Shown: positions 26,142 through 36,857, numbered from the stretch's first letter. The stretch: 59,163 nucleotides of DNA from Methylobacillus sp. (GCA_018607835.1 JABBAS010000027.1:64876-124038), one strand, 5' to 3'. Notes: a model not told the origin generated them from the sequence alone. Numbers and translations are program-made.

Positions 26142-27185
26142 TTAGGGGCGTTGGTCGGTGGATGGTTTTTTCCACAAATTGATATCGCCGTCTTCGGCAA
26201 ACACATCGATAGACTTAATTTCTTCCGGCGTGAAAGCGGTGTTGCGCACCGCCGCGACCAGCTCGGTAATTTGGGCCGGACGACTTGCACCAATCAGGGC
26301 AGACGTGACCCGTGCATCACGCAACACCCACGACACGGCCATTTGCGCCAAACTCTGTCCGCGCCCCAAAGCGATCTCGTTGAGTCCACGAATCCGCCGC
26401 AGGTTCTCTGCGCTGACGTGGCCTGCTTGCAGGGAGTCACCACCCGGTCTGTGCATGCGCGAATCGGCGGGGATACCGTCGAGGTAACGCCCTGTCAACA
26501 ACCCTTGCGCCAACGCACTAAACGCAATGCAACCCACACCCTCGGCTTCCAAAGTGTCTAGCAAACCGTCTTCAATCCAACGGTTTAAGAGACTGTAAGA
26601 CGGTTGGTGAATCAGACAGGGGACGCCCATTTCACGCAGTAATCGACTGGCCTCCTGCGTCTTTTGCGCAGAGTAACTAGAGATACCGACATACAGCGCC
26701 TTACCTTGTTGGACCGCCGTCGCCAGCGCGCCCATGGTTTCCTCCAGCGGGGTGTCGGGGTCAAATCGATGCGAGTAAAAAATGTCAACATAGTCCAGAC
26801 CCATGCGCGCCAAACTTTGGTCCAAACTGGCCAAGAGGTACTTGCGTGAACCACCACCAGAGCCATAAGGCCCAGGCCACATATCCCAACCCGCTTTGCT
26901 TGAGATGATGAGCTCATCTCGGTAGGGTTTAAAGTCACGCTTCATGTGCGCGCCAAAGTTGGTTTCGGCGCTTCCGGCTGGTGGGCCATAGTTGTTGGCC
27001 AAGTCGAAGTGGGTGATGCCCGCATCGAAAGCGGTGCACAACATCTCACGCTGCGTTTGCATGGGCGTGGCGTCACCGAAGTTATGCCACAACCCCAAGG
27101 TCAGCGCGGGCAAAGCCAAGCCGCGTGCTCCGCAACGGCGATAAGGCATACGGCCGTCATAACGGTCGCTGTCTGCTGTGTACAT
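26142..27185 (-). CDS. Aldo/keto reductase, YghZ/Gpr-like
   Basis: NADPH-dependent (beta/alpha)8 barrel reductase, 347 residues. Catalytic tetrad residues are visible: Asp and Tyr in FDLANNYGP (about 66-74), Lys in IISSKAG and His in FYSHRFDPDTPLEE. The start MYTADSDRYDGRMPYRRCG and GWDMWPGPYG are typical of the L-glyceraldehyde-3-phosphate reductase group, which detoxifies methylglyoxal and related aldehydes. The ATG at 27185 has GGGAG six bases upstream. The patatin gene follows closely. Confidence 0.92.
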   Translation of the reverse strand: MYTADSDRYDGRMPYRRCGARGLALPALTLGLWHNFGDATPMQTQREMLCTAFDAGITHFDLANNYGPPAGSAETNFGAHMKRDFKPYRDELIISSKAGWDMWPGPYGSGGGSRKYLLASLDQSLARMGLDYVDIFYSHRFDPDTPLEETMGALATAVQQGKALYVGISSYSAQKTQEASRLLREMGVPCLIHQPSYSLLNRWIEDGLLDTLEAEGVGCIAFSALAQGLLTGRYLDGIPADSRMHRPGGDSLQAGHVSAENLRRIRGLNEIALGRGQSLAQMAVSWVLRDARVTSALIGASRPAQITELVAAVRNTAFTPEEIKSIDVFAEDGDINLWKKPSTDQRP

Positions 27186-27250
27186 AACTGACTCCCAGTT
27201 CGAGGCGACGCCACCGTGGCGTGTCACCCCTAGGTGATGGTGAAAATTTA

Positions 27251-29647
27251 TTAGCGTTTGGTCTGTAGGTTCTGCAGCTTTGAAAATGCGGAGGCCATGG
27301 CAGATGGCGCGACACCGGCTGACCCGCTCTGGCGCTTGTCCCCTGCTGGTTTAGCCCGTTCACGGTGCGAGCGATCGGCATGCTCGAACCGGTTGTCGCG
27401 CGCACCAGAATGCCCGTCCGCCGGTGTCGCGTCGCGTTTCATGGTTAAGCTGATGCGCTTGCGCGCGGCATCGACCTCCAGCACTTTCACCGTCACAATA
27501 TCGCCTGTTTTCACGACCTCGTGGGCGTGCGTGACAAACTTATTACTCAACTGGCTAACGTGCACCAAACCATCCTGATGCACACCGATGTCCACAAACG
27601 CACCAAACGCTGCAACATTGCTCACGGTACCTTCTAAAATCATGCCGACTTGCAGATCCTTCATGTCCTCTACACCGTCGTTAAAGCGTGCGACCTGAAA
27701 GTCTGGGCGGGGGTCACGCCCCGGTTTTTCCAGCTCAAGCAAAATATCACCTACCGTGACCTCGCCGAAGGCATCGGTCGCCAAGGACGCGGGTTGAATG
27801 CGACGCAGCAAGGCACTCTGGCCCATCACGGCATCGACTGACTGCCCAATTTGCTGCAACAAGCGCTCGACCACCGGATAGGTCTCCGGGTGTACACCCG
27901 TCATATCCAGTGGGTTTTTGCCGTGACGTATCCGCAAAAAACCAGCGCTTTGCTCAAACGTCTTCGCCCCCAGACCCGCCACATCCATCAGTTGCGTGCG
28001 TGATTCAAATGCACCGTTCTCATCTCGCCAACGAACAACCGCCTTGGCCACGGTCGGGTTCAGCCCGGAAACACGGGTCAACAAGGGCGCGCTTGCGGTA
28101 TTCAGATCGACACCGACGGCGTTAACACAGTCCTCCACGACCGCATTCAGCTGTTTAGCTAAATCAGTTTGGTTGACGTCATGTTGGTATTGCCCAACCC
28201 CAATGGATTTGGGCTCAATCTTGACGAGTTCCGCCAAGGGGTCTTGCACGCGCCGCGCAATGCTTGCAGCGCCTCGCAAGCTCACATCAACATCGGGAAG
28301 TTCTTGGCTGGCATACGCGCTCGCGCTGTAGATCGATGCCCCCGCTTCGCTGACGACCAATTTCTGTACCGCAGCGACTCCCCCAGCTGCGTTTTCCGAC
28401 GTGTCGCGCGCCAGTTGCTTAATGACATCTGCCGCAAGCTTATCGGTTTCACGGCTCGCGGTGCCATTGCCAATGGCGATGAGTGCGACCTTGTGTGTAC
28501 GGCACAACTGCACCAATGTGTGCGTCGCACCCTCCCAGTCCTTGCGTGGTTCATGCGGGTAGACCGTATGGGTCGCAACCAGCTTACCCGTCTCGTCGAC
28601 CACAGCCACTTTCACGCCCGTTCGAATACCGGGATCTAGACCCATCACGGCCTTGGTGCCCGCTGGCGCGGCCAGCAAGAGGTCCCGTAAGTTATCGCCA
28701 AACACCTTGATGGCAACCTGCTCTGCCGCCTCGCGCAGTTGGGTAAAAAGATCGCGTTCCAACGAGAGACTTAGCTTGACCTTCCACGTCCACATCACCG
28801 TGCGCTTCAGCAAGTCATCGCCGAGGCGACCGGCATGACGCCAGCCAATAGACTGGGCGATTAGTCCCTCCGCCAGACTGGGCGTACCCGGTACAAGCGC
28901 CTCATCAATCACTAATTTGGCATCCAAAATTTGAAGGCTTCGTCCTCGAAACACCGCCAACGCGCGGTGTGATGGCACACGCGCAATGGGTTCTTGATAA
29001 TCGAAGTAATCCCGAAATTTTGCCGCGTCCGCGCTTTGCTCGTCCTGACCACTTGCCAGCTTGCTTTGAAAAAGACCATTGCCCCAAAGCCAGGCACGCA
29101 TAGCGGCTAACAAGTTCGCATCTTCTGCCCAGCGCTCACTCAAAATATCGCGCACGCCATCGAGTACCCCGCCAGTGGTCGTGAAGTCAGGGTCCCCTTC
29201 CACTCGCTCAGCCAACACAAACGGCTTGGCGGCCTCATTGGGGTCCAGTTCAGGGTCTGCAAACAGGCTGTCAGCCAACGGCAACAGCCCGGACTCTATC
29301 GCCATTTGCCCCTTGGTGCGACGCCGGGGTTTAAACGGTAAGTAAATATCCTCAAGCGCTTGCTTGGTTGTCGCAGCCTGTAGGGCGGCGCGCAAGTCGT
29401 CGGTCAGCTTGCCCTGTTCGTCTATGCTGCGCAAGATGGCCTCACGGCGATCGTTGAGCTCGCGCAAATAACTCAGACGGGCCTCGAGCTCGCGCAACTG
29501 AATGTCATCAAGCCCACCGGTCGCCTCTTTTCGGTAACGTGCAATAAACGGCACCGTCGCACCGCCATCAATCAAATCAACAGCGGCCTGCACCTGCTCG
29601 GGTCTAACCTTAATCTCTGCGGCAATTTGCGCAACAACTTCAAACAT
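27251..29647 (-). CDS. tex: RNA-binding transcriptional accessory protein Tex
   Basis: Cytosolic nucleic-acid-binding protein, 798 residues, the usual length. Domains in order: helical N-terminal Tex core with [15 protein letters not shown] near 34; YqgF/RNase H-like domain from [19 protein letters not shown] (about 330); helix-hairpin-helix region with [16 protein letters not shown] (about 510) and [20 protein letters not shown]1 RNA-binding domain at about 667-735 ([18 protein letters not shown]). A basic, disordered C-terminal tail follows. It probably acts in transcription termination or recovery. It appears to be a single-gene unit between the aldo/keto reductase and the SDR operon. Confidence 0.96.
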   Translation of the reverse strand: MFEVVAQIAAEIKVRPEQVQAAVDLIDGGATVPFIARYRKEATGGLDDIQLRELEARLSYLRELNDRREAILRSIDEQGKLTDDLRAALQAATTKQALEDIYLPFKPRRRTKGQMAIESGLLPLADSLFADPELDPNEAAKPFVLAERVEGDPDFTTTGGVLDGVRDILSERWAEDANLLAAMRAWLWGNGLFQSKLASGQDEQSADAAKFRDYFDYQEPIARVPSHRALAVFRGRSLQILDAKLVIDEALVPGTPSLAEGLIAQSIGWRHAGRLGDDLLKRTVMWTWKVKLSLSLERDLFTQLREAAEQVAIKVFGDNLRDLLLAAPAGTKAVMGLDPGIRTGVKVAVVDETGKLVATHTVYPHEPRKDWEGATHTLVQLCRTHKVALIAIGNGTASRETDKLAADVIKQLARDTSENAAGGVAAVQKLVVSEAGASIYSASAYASQELPDVDVSLRGAASIARRVQDPLAELVKIEPKSIGVGQYQHDVNQTDLAKQLNAVVEDCVNAVGVDLNTASAPLLTRVSGLNPTVAKAVVRWRDENGAFESRTQLMDVAGLGAKTFEQSAGFLRIRHGKNPLDMTGVHPETYPVVERLLQQIGQSVDAVMGQSALLRRIQPASLATDAFGEVTVGDILLELEKPGRDPRPDFQVARFNDGVEDMKDLQVGMILEGTVSNVAAFGAFVDIGVHQDGLVHVSQLSNKFVTHAHEVVKTGDIVTVKVLEVDAARKRISLTMKRDATPADGHSGARDNRFEHADRSHRERAKPAGDKRQSGSAGVAPSAMASAFSKLQNLQTKR

Positions 29648-29823
29648 GGCAATCCATCAACAAGGGGGTAGTACAGGCATGGCGGTCCACGGAAGACGCC
29701 AATCGGAGAGCCTTAACGGCCGCGAATGGACCTAGGACCCCCTGAAGTTTGCCACAACCGCGACGACCGAACGCCGATCGGCGCCTCGGTTGGTCAGATT
29801 GCGTCAGCAGTTGCTTAGAGGGC

Positions 29824-30732
29824 TTAGGCTGCGTTGTCGCGCAGCGCTGCGCGCAGCTCTTCACCAATATGTGGGCGGCTAGCAAACGGGTCTGGTGGCT
29901 GTGTTTGACCCGTAATCGCCTCAAAACGCTCTTGGGCGGTGCCCAAGGCATGGGGATGGCTGTAGATATAAAACTGATCTGTTTTTATGGCTGCAAACAC
30001 CTTCTCGGCCACGTCTTGTGCGCTCATGCGCCCAGACTGCACCGCCTTGCCCATCATGGCTTGCCCAATGAGCTGGCTATTTGTCTGACCGGCGCTTGCG
30101 AGGTGTTGCGGACGATTCCGCTCGCTCTGACTGATACCCGTTGGCACGAAGTAAGGACAGAGCACACTGGTGCTGACTTGCTCAGTAACCAGACGTAGGT
30201 CTTGGTAGAGCGTCTCGGTCAGGGCGACGACGGCATGCTTGGACACGTTGTACACGCCCATGTTCGGGGGGGTTAACAAGCCGGCCATACTCGCGGTGTT
30301 AACGATATGTCCAGAATAATCGGGGTCAGCTTTGGCCGCAGCCAGCATCATGGGCGTGAACACACGAACCCCATGGATGACACCCCAGACATTGACACCG
30401 AGCACCCATTCCCAATCGGCAACCGATGCTTCCCAGATGAGACCGCTGGCACCCACTCCCGCGTTGTTGAAGACAAAGTGCGGCGCGCCAAACCGCTCGG
30501 CAACCGCTTGTCCCATGCGGTCCATGGCCTCGCCGTCTGACACATCAACGGTCTGCGCGAGCAGCGGCACACCGCGTGCTTCAAACCGTTCGGCGACTGC
30601 GGCCAAGGCGTCGGCCTGCACGTCTAGCAAAACAAGGTTCATACCCGCATCGGCGGCGATCTCAGCGCAAGCCAAACCGAAGCCCGAAGCCGCACCAGTG
30701 AGAACGGCGGTTTTACCTTTTAGTTGTTTCAT
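29824..30732 (-). CDS. SDR family oxidoreductase (short-chain dehydrogenase)
   Basis: NAD(P)-dependent classical SDR, 302 residues. The cofactor motif TGAASGFG is near 12-19 and NNAGVGASG near 91. Catalytic Ser is in NTASMAGLL (near 148), with Tyr and Lys in YNVSKHA (near 160-164). The long C-terminus (SHPHALGTAQERFEAITGQ) is typical of a subgroup acting on hydrophobic or acyl-type alcohols. It is the last gene of the leftward acyl-CoA cluster, 36 bases after the CurA-type reductase. The 176 bases after it hold no gene, only a GC-rich palindrome near 29775 without a U tract. Confidence 0.9.
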   Translation of the reverse strand: MKQLKGKTAVLTGAASGFGLACAEIAADAGMNLVLLDVQADALAAVAERFEARGVPLLAQTVDVSDGEAMDRMGQAVAERFGAPHFVFNNAGVGASGLIWEASVADWEWVLGVNVWGVIHGVRVFTPMMLAAAKADPDYSGHIVNTASMAGLLTPPNMGVYNVSKHAVVALTETLYQDLRLVTEQVSTSVLCPYFVPTGISQSERNRPQHLASAGQTNSQLIGQAMMGKAVQSGRMSAQDVAEKVFAAIKTDQFYIYSHPHALGTAQERFEAITGQTQPPDPFASRPHIGEELRAALRDNAA

Positions 30733-30768
30733 GCGAAGCCTTGCGTTAGTCGTGTTGAGTCGGCGGGT

Positions 30769-31788
30769 TTAGTCAGATAGTTTGACCAACTGCTTGCCGA
30801 AGTTTTTCCCCTTTAGCAAGCCCAAAAAGGCTTCAGGTGCGCTCTCCAAGCCAGTCGCGATGGTCTCGCGGTAGGTAAGCTTGCCCCCCGCAACCAATTC
30901 ACCCAACTCACCCAAGGCTTGCGGCCACAAGTCCATACGCTCACTGACGATGAAACCTTGTATCTTCAATCTATTGACGAGGATCATGGCGGCATTTTCC
31001 ATCGGGTGCGGTGCACCGTCGTAGCCAGCAATCAGACCGCAGACCGCGATGCGCGCAAAGGGATTGGTTCTAGCCAGAACCGTATCCATGATGGGGCCAC
31101 CGACGTTTTCAAAAAGGCCATCGACACCATCCGGCGTTGCGGCCTTCAATGCGCCATAGAGACTCTTGCTATCGGCGTTTGCCTTGTAATCGATGCAGGC
31201 ATCGAAGCCCAAGGTATCGGTTACGTAGGCGCATTTTTCTTCGCCGCCCGCGATGCCGACCACCCGACAACCCCGCGCTTTTGCGAGCTGACCCACGACA
31301 GAGCCAACGGCGCCGCTTGCAGCAGTCACCACGACGGTCTCGCCGGATTTCGGTTCGCAAATTTGCGTTAGACCCATCCAAGCCGTTACGCCTGGCATAC
31401 CCACAGCACCCAAGTAAGCACTGGCGGGTATATGCGCCGTGCTGACCGTGCGCAACATACCGGGCGCATCGGCATCGACCACGCTGTGGGTCTGCCAGCC
31501 GCCCATACCAACCACGGTGTCACCCACCTTAAAACGTGCATGGTTGCTGGCCTCGACGACGCCGACCGTACCACCAATCATGACCTCGCCAAGAGCCTGC
31601 GCTTGGGCGTAGCTCTTACCCGCATTCATACGACCCCGCATGTACGGGTCTAAGCTCAAAAAGAGGTGGCGCACCAACACCTGGCCATCACGGAGATCGG
31701 GTATCGCTTGCTCACGCAGTACGAAGTTTTTGGTTGATGCCGCCCCTTCAGGGCGTGAATCCAAAATAATTTGTTTGTTAACGGTCAT
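30769..31788 (-). CDS. NADP-dependent oxidoreductase, CurA/leukotriene B4 dehydrogenase type
   Basis: Zinc-independent medium-chain reductase, 339 residues. The N-terminal FLSLDPYMRGRMN (about 42-54) and the cofactor loop VTAASGAVGSVVGQLAKARG (about 145-164) identify the NADPH-dependent alkenal/enone reductase group. It would reduce a carbon-carbon double bond conjugated to a carbonyl. The ATG at 31788 follows AAAGA; a GTG seven codons earlier lacks a site. It lies between a PaaI thioesterase and an SDR in the acyl-CoA cluster. Confidence 0.91.
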   Translation of the reverse strand: MTVNKQIILDSRPEGAASTKNFVLREQAIPDLRDGQVLVRHLFLSLDPYMRGRMNAGKSYAQAQALGEVMIGGTVGVVEASNHARFKVGDTVVGMGGWQTHSVVDADAPGMLRTVSTAHIPASAYLGAVGMPGVTAWMGLTQICEPKSGETVVVTAASGAVGSVVGQLAKARGCRVVGIAGGEEKCAYVTDTLGFDACIDYKANADSKSLYGALKAATPDGVDGLFENVGGPIMDTVLARTNPFARIAVCGLIAGYDGAPHPMENAAMILVNRLKIQGFIVSERMDLWPQALGELGELVAGGKLTYRETIATGLESAPEAFLGLLKGKNFGKQLVKLSD

Positions 31789-31842
31789 GATGCAATCTTT
31801 CGTTGGCACAGCACGTAATCCGTGCAGGCGTTGTTTGTTTAA

Positions 31843-32262
31843 TTAAGCAGGGTTGAGGGCGTGAATGGTCTTGTCAGCGCTGGCCAACCGCTTCACGTAC
31901 TTGAAGGTGCCCGTCGCGTGCGCGCAGAGTTGCCCATCGCTATCGACGATGGACCCTTCTGTAAACGCCATGGTCGCCGTTCGTTGCAATACCTTGCCGC
32001 GTGCAGTCAACGTCCCCTTGGCAGGACGCATAAAGCTCGTTTTCATTTCAATGGTTACGGCCCCCATATCGCTGTCCAGACTACGCGCCGCGTGTGCCAT
32101 CGTGACATCCAGCAGGGTCATGCTCGCACCGCCGTGGGTGACCAAAAATGAGTTTAAGTGCGCAGGTTGCGGCGTGTAGCGGAGTTGCGCGGTGCCGTCC
32201 TGCATCGAATCCAGCTCAAAGCCCAACTCGGTAACGAACGGTATCTCGGTAGGAAAATTCAT
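31843..32262 (-). CDS. PaaI family hot-dog thioesterase
   Basis: Acyl-CoA thioesterase, 139 residues. The hot-dog signature HLNSFLVTHGGASMTLLD is at about 35-52, followed by MAHAARS. It releases CoA from acyl or aryl intermediates that stall. The ATG at 32262 overlaps the upstream SDR stop by one base (TAATG), so translation is coupled; the longer upstream frame is a shadow of the SDR gene. Membership in a beta-oxidation-like operon suggests a housekeeping role in CoA recycling. Confidence 0.9.
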   Translation of the reverse strand: MNFPTEIPFVTELGFELDSMQDGTAQLRYTPQPAHLNSFLVTHGGASMTLLDVTMAHAARSLDSDMGAVTIEMKTSFMRPAKGTLTARGKVLQRTATMAFTEGSIVDSDGQLCAHATGTFKYVKRLASADKTIHALNPA

Positions 32263-33053
32263 TAACCAGCCACCACCACGCTCACGCCACCATCCACGGC
32301 CAACCATTGCCCGGTAATGTGCTTGCCCGCCTCGCTGGCGTACAGCACGCACAGGCCTTTCAAGTCCTCGTCGTCGCCCAGACGTTGCAAGGGGGCGTGT
32401 GCCTTGAGTCGATCGACACCCATGTGCTCCAAGGTGCCTTTGGTCATCTTGCTCGGGAAGAATCCTGGGCAAATGGCGTTCACGGTGATGTTGTAAGCGC
32501 CCCATTCAGCCGCTAAGGCGCGCGTGAAGTTAATGGCCGCGCCTTTGGATGTGTTGTAGGCGAGTGTCTGCATGTCTCGGGGGTTGCCTCCTAAGCCAGC
32601 GATGGAGGCCACGTTGATGATGCGCCCGGACTTGCGCTTGATCATGCTCTGTTTGGCGACCATCTGGCTGAGCAGAAAGTAGCCGCGCACGTTCACGTTC
32701 ATCACCTTGTCCCAGGCAGCCAACGGATGGTCTTCTGCTGGTGCGCCCCAAGCAGCGCCCGCGTTGTTTACCAGAATATCAATCTCGCCCAAGCGGCTCA
32801 TGGCTTCCGTGCACAGCGCCTCGATCGACGTCGGATCTGCGCAATCCGCAACGACCCAATCGGCATCAATGCCCTTGGCCTTCAAGGTGGCAACCGCTTG
32901 CTGCAACTCGTCAGCTTTACGTGCTGTCACCAAAATACGCGCGCCCGCCTCGCCTAAGGCCTCCGCCATTTGCAAGCCAAGGCCACGTGAGCCGCCGGTA
33001 ACCAAAGCGGTCTTACCGCTGAGATCAAATAATGTTTGAATGCTTCTTGTCAT
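32262..33053 (-). CDS. SDR family oxidoreductase (beta-ketoacyl reductase-like)
   Basis: NAD(P)-dependent short-chain dehydrogenase, 263 residues. The cofactor motif TGGSRGLG is at 18-25 and NNAGAAWG near 91. Catalytic Ser is in NVASIAGLG, with Tyr and Lys in AYNTSKGAA. The end ITGQWLAVDGGVSVVVAG is typical of 3-oxoacyl and 3-hydroxyacyl reductases. In this operon it probably acts on a hydroxyacyl or ketoacyl intermediate, or on an alcohol feeding the pathway. It is coupled to the PaaI gene by a stop/start overlap. Confidence 0.92.
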   Translation of the reverse strand: MTRSIQTLFDLSGKTALVTGGSRGLGLQMAEALGEAGARILVTARKADELQQAVATLKAKGIDADWVVADCADPTSIEALCTEAMSRLGEIDILVNNAGAAWGAPAEDHPLAAWDKVMNVNVRGYFLLSQMVAKQSMIKRKSGRIINVASIAGLGGNPRDMQTLAYNTSKGAAINFTRALAAEWGAYNITVNAICPGFFPSKMTKGTLEHMGVDRLKAHAPLQRLGDDEDLKGLCVLYASEAGKHITGQWLAVDGGVSVVVAG

Positions 33054-33101
33054 CTCGTTCTCCAGATAAAAGTGGCTTGTTGGGCACGCGTGCGCGCCCG
33101 G

Positions 33102-33404
33102 CTAATTGGGGTAATCCATGCACTCACGTTGCGCAACGGCATCAGCCATAAATGGCTTTAACGCTTGGTGTGTGGGGTGCGTTTGATAGGCATCTAAATC
33201 CGCTTGCGACGAAAAGGCGCTGACCAACATCAAGTCGCTGGTGCACGCTGGGTGCGCAACGCCACGCACGATCTCAAAGCGCTCGATGCCAGGGACCAAG
33301 TCGCGGCAACCGTCCAGTAAGGCAACGGCGGCCTCGATGTTTTCCAGCTTGGTTTTCCCGGCCGCAGCCTCTTTAAATCGCCAAATCACAATGTGGTTAA
33401 TCAT
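33102..33404 (-). CDS. Dabb (stress-responsive alpha/beta barrel) domain protein
   Basis: A small 100-residue cytosolic protein with the Dabb opening MINHIVIWRFK, a helix rich in Ala/Lys/Glu and VSAFSSQADLDAYQTHPTHQ near 65-84. This ferredoxin-like dimer fold occurs in stress proteins and in small cyclases or isomerases such as olivetolic acid cyclase. It lies 13 bases after the thiolase gene, inside the acyl-CoA operon. The position raises the possibility of action on a ketoacyl intermediate; this is speculative. Confidence 0.83.
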   Translation of the reverse strand: MINHIVIWRFKEAAAGKTKLENIEAAVALLDGCRDLVPGIERFEIVRGVAHPACTSDLMLVSAFSSQADLDAYQTHPTHQALKPFMADAVAQRECMDYPN

Positions 33405-33417
33405 GTACGGCGGCGAA

Positions 33418-34593
33418 TCAAAGTACTTCAAAGACGCCCGCAGCGCCCATACCACCACCAATACACATGGTGACGCAAACACGCTTGGCGCCTCGGCGCT
33501 TGCCCTCGATGAGTGCATGACCTGTCAACCGTTGGCCACTGACACCGTAGGGATGACCCAATGCAATGGCGCCGCCATTGACGTTTAAACGGTCCGCAGG
33601 AATGCCCAAGCGGTCACGACAATACAGGACCTGCACGGCGAAGGCTTCGTTTAACTCCCACAGGTCAATGTCCTCAACGCGCAGTCCAAGGCGCTTCAGC
33701 ACCTTGGGGACCGCATAAACCGGACCAATACCCATTTCATCGGGCTCACAACCGGCGACCGCAAAACCCAAAAATCGGCCCAAGGGAGCAAGGCCCAATT
33801 GTGAAACCGCATCCTCATGCATGACCACGCAAGCACCGGCGCCGTCAGAAAACTGGCTGGCGTTACCGGCAGAAATCACCCCGCCCGGCAAGGCACTGCG
33901 GATGCCACAAATGCCCTCGTAGGTCGTCCCCTCTCGTATGCCTTCGTCGTGCGTGACGGTCACCTCTTGGGTCACCAGGCCGCGTACCTTGTCGGCAACG
34001 CCTGCGGTCACCGTGATCGGAGCGATCTCTTGTGCAAACAAACCCGCCGCACGTGCCGCCGCAGCGCGTTGCTGACTCGCCGCGCCGTACTGGTCCATCA
34101 CCTCGCGGTCAATCTTGTAACGCTTGGCAACCTGTTCCGCGGTTTGTAACATGCTCCAGTAAATCTCGGGCTTCTGTGCCATCAAGCTGGGGTCTGCCAG
34201 CATGTGCTGGTTGGCCTCTTGCTGCACGCACGATATGCTTTCCACGCCACCCGCCACATAGGTATCGCCCTCACCCGCAATAATGCGCTGAGCGGCTAAG
34301 GCGATGGTCTGCAAACCGGAGGAACAGAACCGGTTCACGGTCATACCCGATGTCTCAATGGGGCAGCCGGCTTTCAGCGCGATTTGTCTGGCGATATTGG
34401 CGCCGGTCGCGCCCTCTGGGGTCGCACACCCCATGATGACGTCTTCGACACGTGCGGGGTCAACCCCGGCGCGTTCGATGGCCGCAGCAGCGGCGTGGCC
34501 GCCTAAAGTGGCGCCATGGGTCATGTTGAACGCCCCCTTCCAACTCTTGGTTAGCGGGGTACGGGCGGTTGATACAACGAGTGCACTGGTCAT
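33418..34593 (-). CDS. Acetyl-CoA C-acyltransferase (thiolase)
   Basis: Degradative-type thiolase, 391 residues, which splits 3-ketoacyl-CoA with CoA to give acetyl-CoA. Catalytic residues are visible: nucleophile Cys90 in NRFCSSGLQ, His347 in GHPYG and Cys377 in [10 protein letters not shown]. The loop [17 protein letters not shown] is typical. It lies 27 bases downstream of the FadB-like gene, giving the classical FadB-FadA pair of beta-oxidation. Confidence 0.95.
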   Translation of the reverse strand: MTSALVVSTARTPLTKSWKGAFNMTHGATLGGHAAAAAIERAGVDPARVEDVIMGCATPEGATGANIARQIALKAGCPIETSGMTVNRFCSSGLQTIALAAQRIIAGEGDTYVAGGVESISCVQQEANQHMLADPSLMAQKPEIYWSMLQTAEQVAKRYKIDREVMDQYGAASQQRAAAARAAGLFAQEIAPITVTAGVADKVRGLVTQEVTVTHDEGIREGTTYEGICGIRSALPGGVISAGNASQFSDGAGACVVMHEDAVSQLGLAPLGRFLGFAVAGCEPDEMGIGPVYAVPKVLKRLGLRVEDIDLWELNEAFAVQVLYCRDRLGIPADRLNVNGGAIALGHPYGVSGQRLTGHALIEGKRRGAKRVCVTMCIGGGMGAAGVFEVL

Positions 34594-34620
34594 CTTGTAA
34601 GTCCTATTTGAGTGTGGGGT

Positions 34621-36723
34621 TTAGCCGGTAAAGGTTTTGCCTTCATCCACCAACCGCTGGAGTAGTGGCGCTGGCGTCCAAAAGGCTTGGTCGTCCAACG
34701 GATTTTTTGCGAAGCGTTGCATCTGCTGCACCACCTTGAAAAGTCCAAATTCGTCGGCATAGCGCATGGGCCCGCCTCGGAACATGGGAAAGCCATAGCC
34801 CGTGAGGTACACCATGTCGATGTCCCCTGCCTTGGAGGCGATACCTTCCTCCAAAATATGAGCCGCTTCGTTCACCATGGAAAACACCAAGCGTTGCACG
34901 ATCTCGTCGTTGCTCACGCGGCGCGTTGCCAACTTATTGTCCGCGCGGTAGCTGACAATCATGGCGTCAACCGCTGGGCTAGGAATCGCCTTGCGGGCGC
35001 CGGCTTGATAGTCATACCAACCTGCTCCGGTTTTTTGACCATAGCGGCCCTGCTCGCACAGCAGGTCGGCGATCTTGCTGTAGCGCAAGTCCGGGTACTC
35101 CACCGCGCGGCGCTTGCGTATGGCCCAACCAATGTCGTTACCCGCTAAGTCGCTCATGCGGAAGGGGCCCATGGCAAAACCGAAAGACTCAATCGCCTTA
35201 TCAACCTGTGCAGGTGTGCAGCCTTCATCCAGCAGAAACCCTGCTTGGCGGATGTACTGCTCGATCATGCGGTTGCCAATAAACCCGTCGCAAACGCCAG
35301 AAACCACCGCCGTTTTCTTAATTTTCTTCGCGAGCGCCATGACCGTTGCGAGCACATCCTTATGCGTTGCCGCACCGCGCACCACCTCCAACAACTGCAT
35401 GACGTTGGCTGGGCTAAAGAAGTGCATGCCAATCACATCGCCCGGACGCTTGGTAAACGCCGCAATCGCGTTCAAGTCCAAGGTGGAGGTGTTTGATGCC
35501 AAAATCGCACCCGCCTTCATGGTGCTGTCCAGGGTTTTAAAAACAGTTTCTTTGACCGCCAACTCTTCATAAACCGCCTCAATCACCAAGTCGGCCTGTG
35601 CGATGTCCGCATAAGCCAATGTGGGCGTCAGCAAGGCCATGCGTTGTGCCAGCTTCTCTTCGCTCAGCTTGCCTTTTTTTACCTGCGCTTCGTAGTTGCG
35701 CTTAATGGTTGCGAGGCCGCGATCGAGACCCTCTTGACTGGTCTCCAAAATAGTGACGGGCATGCCCGCATTCAAAAAATTCATGGAGATGCCGCCCCCC
35801 ATGGTGCCCGCCCCCACAACGGCGACCGCTTTGATCTCACGTACAGGCGTGTCGCTGGGTACATCGGCAATTTTGTTGGTCGCACGACTCGCCATGAACA
35901 TATGGCGCATGGCACGGCTCTCAGGCGTCGCCATCAGGTTGACGAAGGTTTCACGCTCTAGCACCAGTCCCTTGTCGAACGCCACTTTGGTCGCAAGTTC
36001 CACGGCATCCACGCACTTAAGGGGCGCCGGCATGTTTTTAGCCAAGGCCTTGACGGTGTTCCGCGCAAATTGAAAATAGCCGTCGCCCATGGGGTGGGCG
36101 CAAGGCAGATCCCGCACCTTTGGCAAGGGCCGTGTATCGGTGACGGCGGCTGCCAGTGCCATGGCCTCGTCCATCAGCGTGTCTGCAGAGGTCGTGACTT
36201 TGTCGAACAGCTTTTGTCCCGGCACTTGGGCCAGCACCTCACTCTTGACTGGGTCGCCTTTGACCATCATGTTGAGCGCCATCTCGACGCCGAGTGCGCG
36301 CGGTAAGCGCTGGGTGCCACCGGCGCCAGGAATCAGCCCGAGCTTGACCTCTGGCAACGCAATTTGAGCGCCCGGAGCGGTCACACGGTAGTGACAGCCC
36401 AGTGCCAGCTCCAGACCGCCGCCCATCGCGACACTGTGTATGGCTGCGATCACGGGTTTGGTGGACTGCTCAACCACTGCGATCACATCTAGCAAATTAG
36501 GTTCTTGCAAGGCCTTTGGCGATCCAAACTCCTTGATATCGGCACCGCCGCTAAATGCCCGCCCCGCACCGGTAAGCACGATGGCCGTTACACCGGGGTC
36601 CTCTAAGGCTTTGGCCATGCCACGCGTGATGCCTAAGCGAGTAGATAAACCAAGCCCGTTAACCGGTGGGTTGTCGAGTGTGATCACGGCAACGTTGCCG
36701 CGAACTTCGTATTGCGCTGTCAT
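34621..36723 (-). CDS. FadB/FadJ-like bifunctional enoyl-CoA hydratase/3-hydroxyacyl-CoA dehydrogenase
   Basis: About 700 residues. The N-terminal crotonase domain (1-190) carries the oxyanion segment GAGRAFSGGADIKEFG and two catalytic glutamates, in MGGGLELALG and LPEVKLGLIPGAGG. The NAD-binding dehydrogenase begins at VAVVGAGTMGGGISMNFLNAG (about 297), with catalytic His in MHFFSPANVM (about 432) and Glu in LLEVVRG. Two C-terminal dimerisation domains follow. It hydrates enoyl-CoA and oxidises the hydroxyacyl-CoA. The ATG at 36723 has AGGAG five bases upstream. It is first in the operon that continues with thiolase, 134 bases beyond the Liv C genes. Confidence 0.94.
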   Translation of the reverse strand: MTAQYEVRGNVAVITLDNPPVNGLGLSTRLGITRGMAKALEDPGVTAIVLTGAGRAFSGGADIKEFGSPKALQEPNLLDVIAVVEQSTKPVIAAIHSVAMGGGLELALGCHYRVTAPGAQIALPEVKLGLIPGAGGTQRLPRALGVEMALNMMVKGDPVKSEVLAQVPGQKLFDKVTTSADTLMDEAMALAAAVTDTRPLPKVRDLPCAHPMGDGYFQFARNTVKALAKNMPAPLKCVDAVELATKVAFDKGLVLERETFVNLMATPESRAMRHMFMASRATNKIADVPSDTPVREIKAVAVVGAGTMGGGISMNFLNAGMPVTILETSQEGLDRGLATIKRNYEAQVKKGKLSEEKLAQRMALLTPTLAYADIAQADLVIEAVYEELAVKETVFKTLDSTMKAGAILASNTSTLDLNAIAAFTKRPGDVIGMHFFSPANVMQLLEVVRGAATHKDVLATVMALAKKIKKTAVVSGVCDGFIGNRMIEQYIRQAGFLLDEGCTPAQVDKAIESFGFAMGPFRMSDLAGNDIGWAIRKRRAVEYPDLRYSKIADLLCEQGRYGQKTGAGWYDYQAGARKAIPSPAVDAMIVSYRADNKLATRRVSNDEIVQRLVFSMVNEAAHILEEGIASKAGDIDMVYLTGYGFPMFRGGPMRYADEFGLFKVVQQMQRFAKNPLDDQAFWTPAPLLQRLVDEGKTFTG

Positions 36724-36857
36724 GCATGCTCCTGCGAAATCGAAAAAGAAGAAATTCAAAAACGAACGGTTGTTCTATTCTGAGTAAATGGTAACGCATC
36801 GGGAAACAAAACCTGACACCTAGGCATCACTTTCGCTACCCCGCCCTAAACGTGCGC

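Noticed and set aside
25067-26293. Longer N-terminus for the patatin-like protein
   Set aside because: The extra 53 residues overlap the aldo/keto reductase gene and have no family match; the ATG at 26134 begins the conserved domain.
27219-27240. TCACC-CCTA-GGTGA inverted repeat after tex
   Set aside because: Short, with no U tract; likely chance.
29760-29800. Strong GC-rich palindrome (centre GCCGATCGGC) after the SDR gene as a terminator
   Set aside because: It forms a hairpin but has no U run on either strand; kept only as a note.
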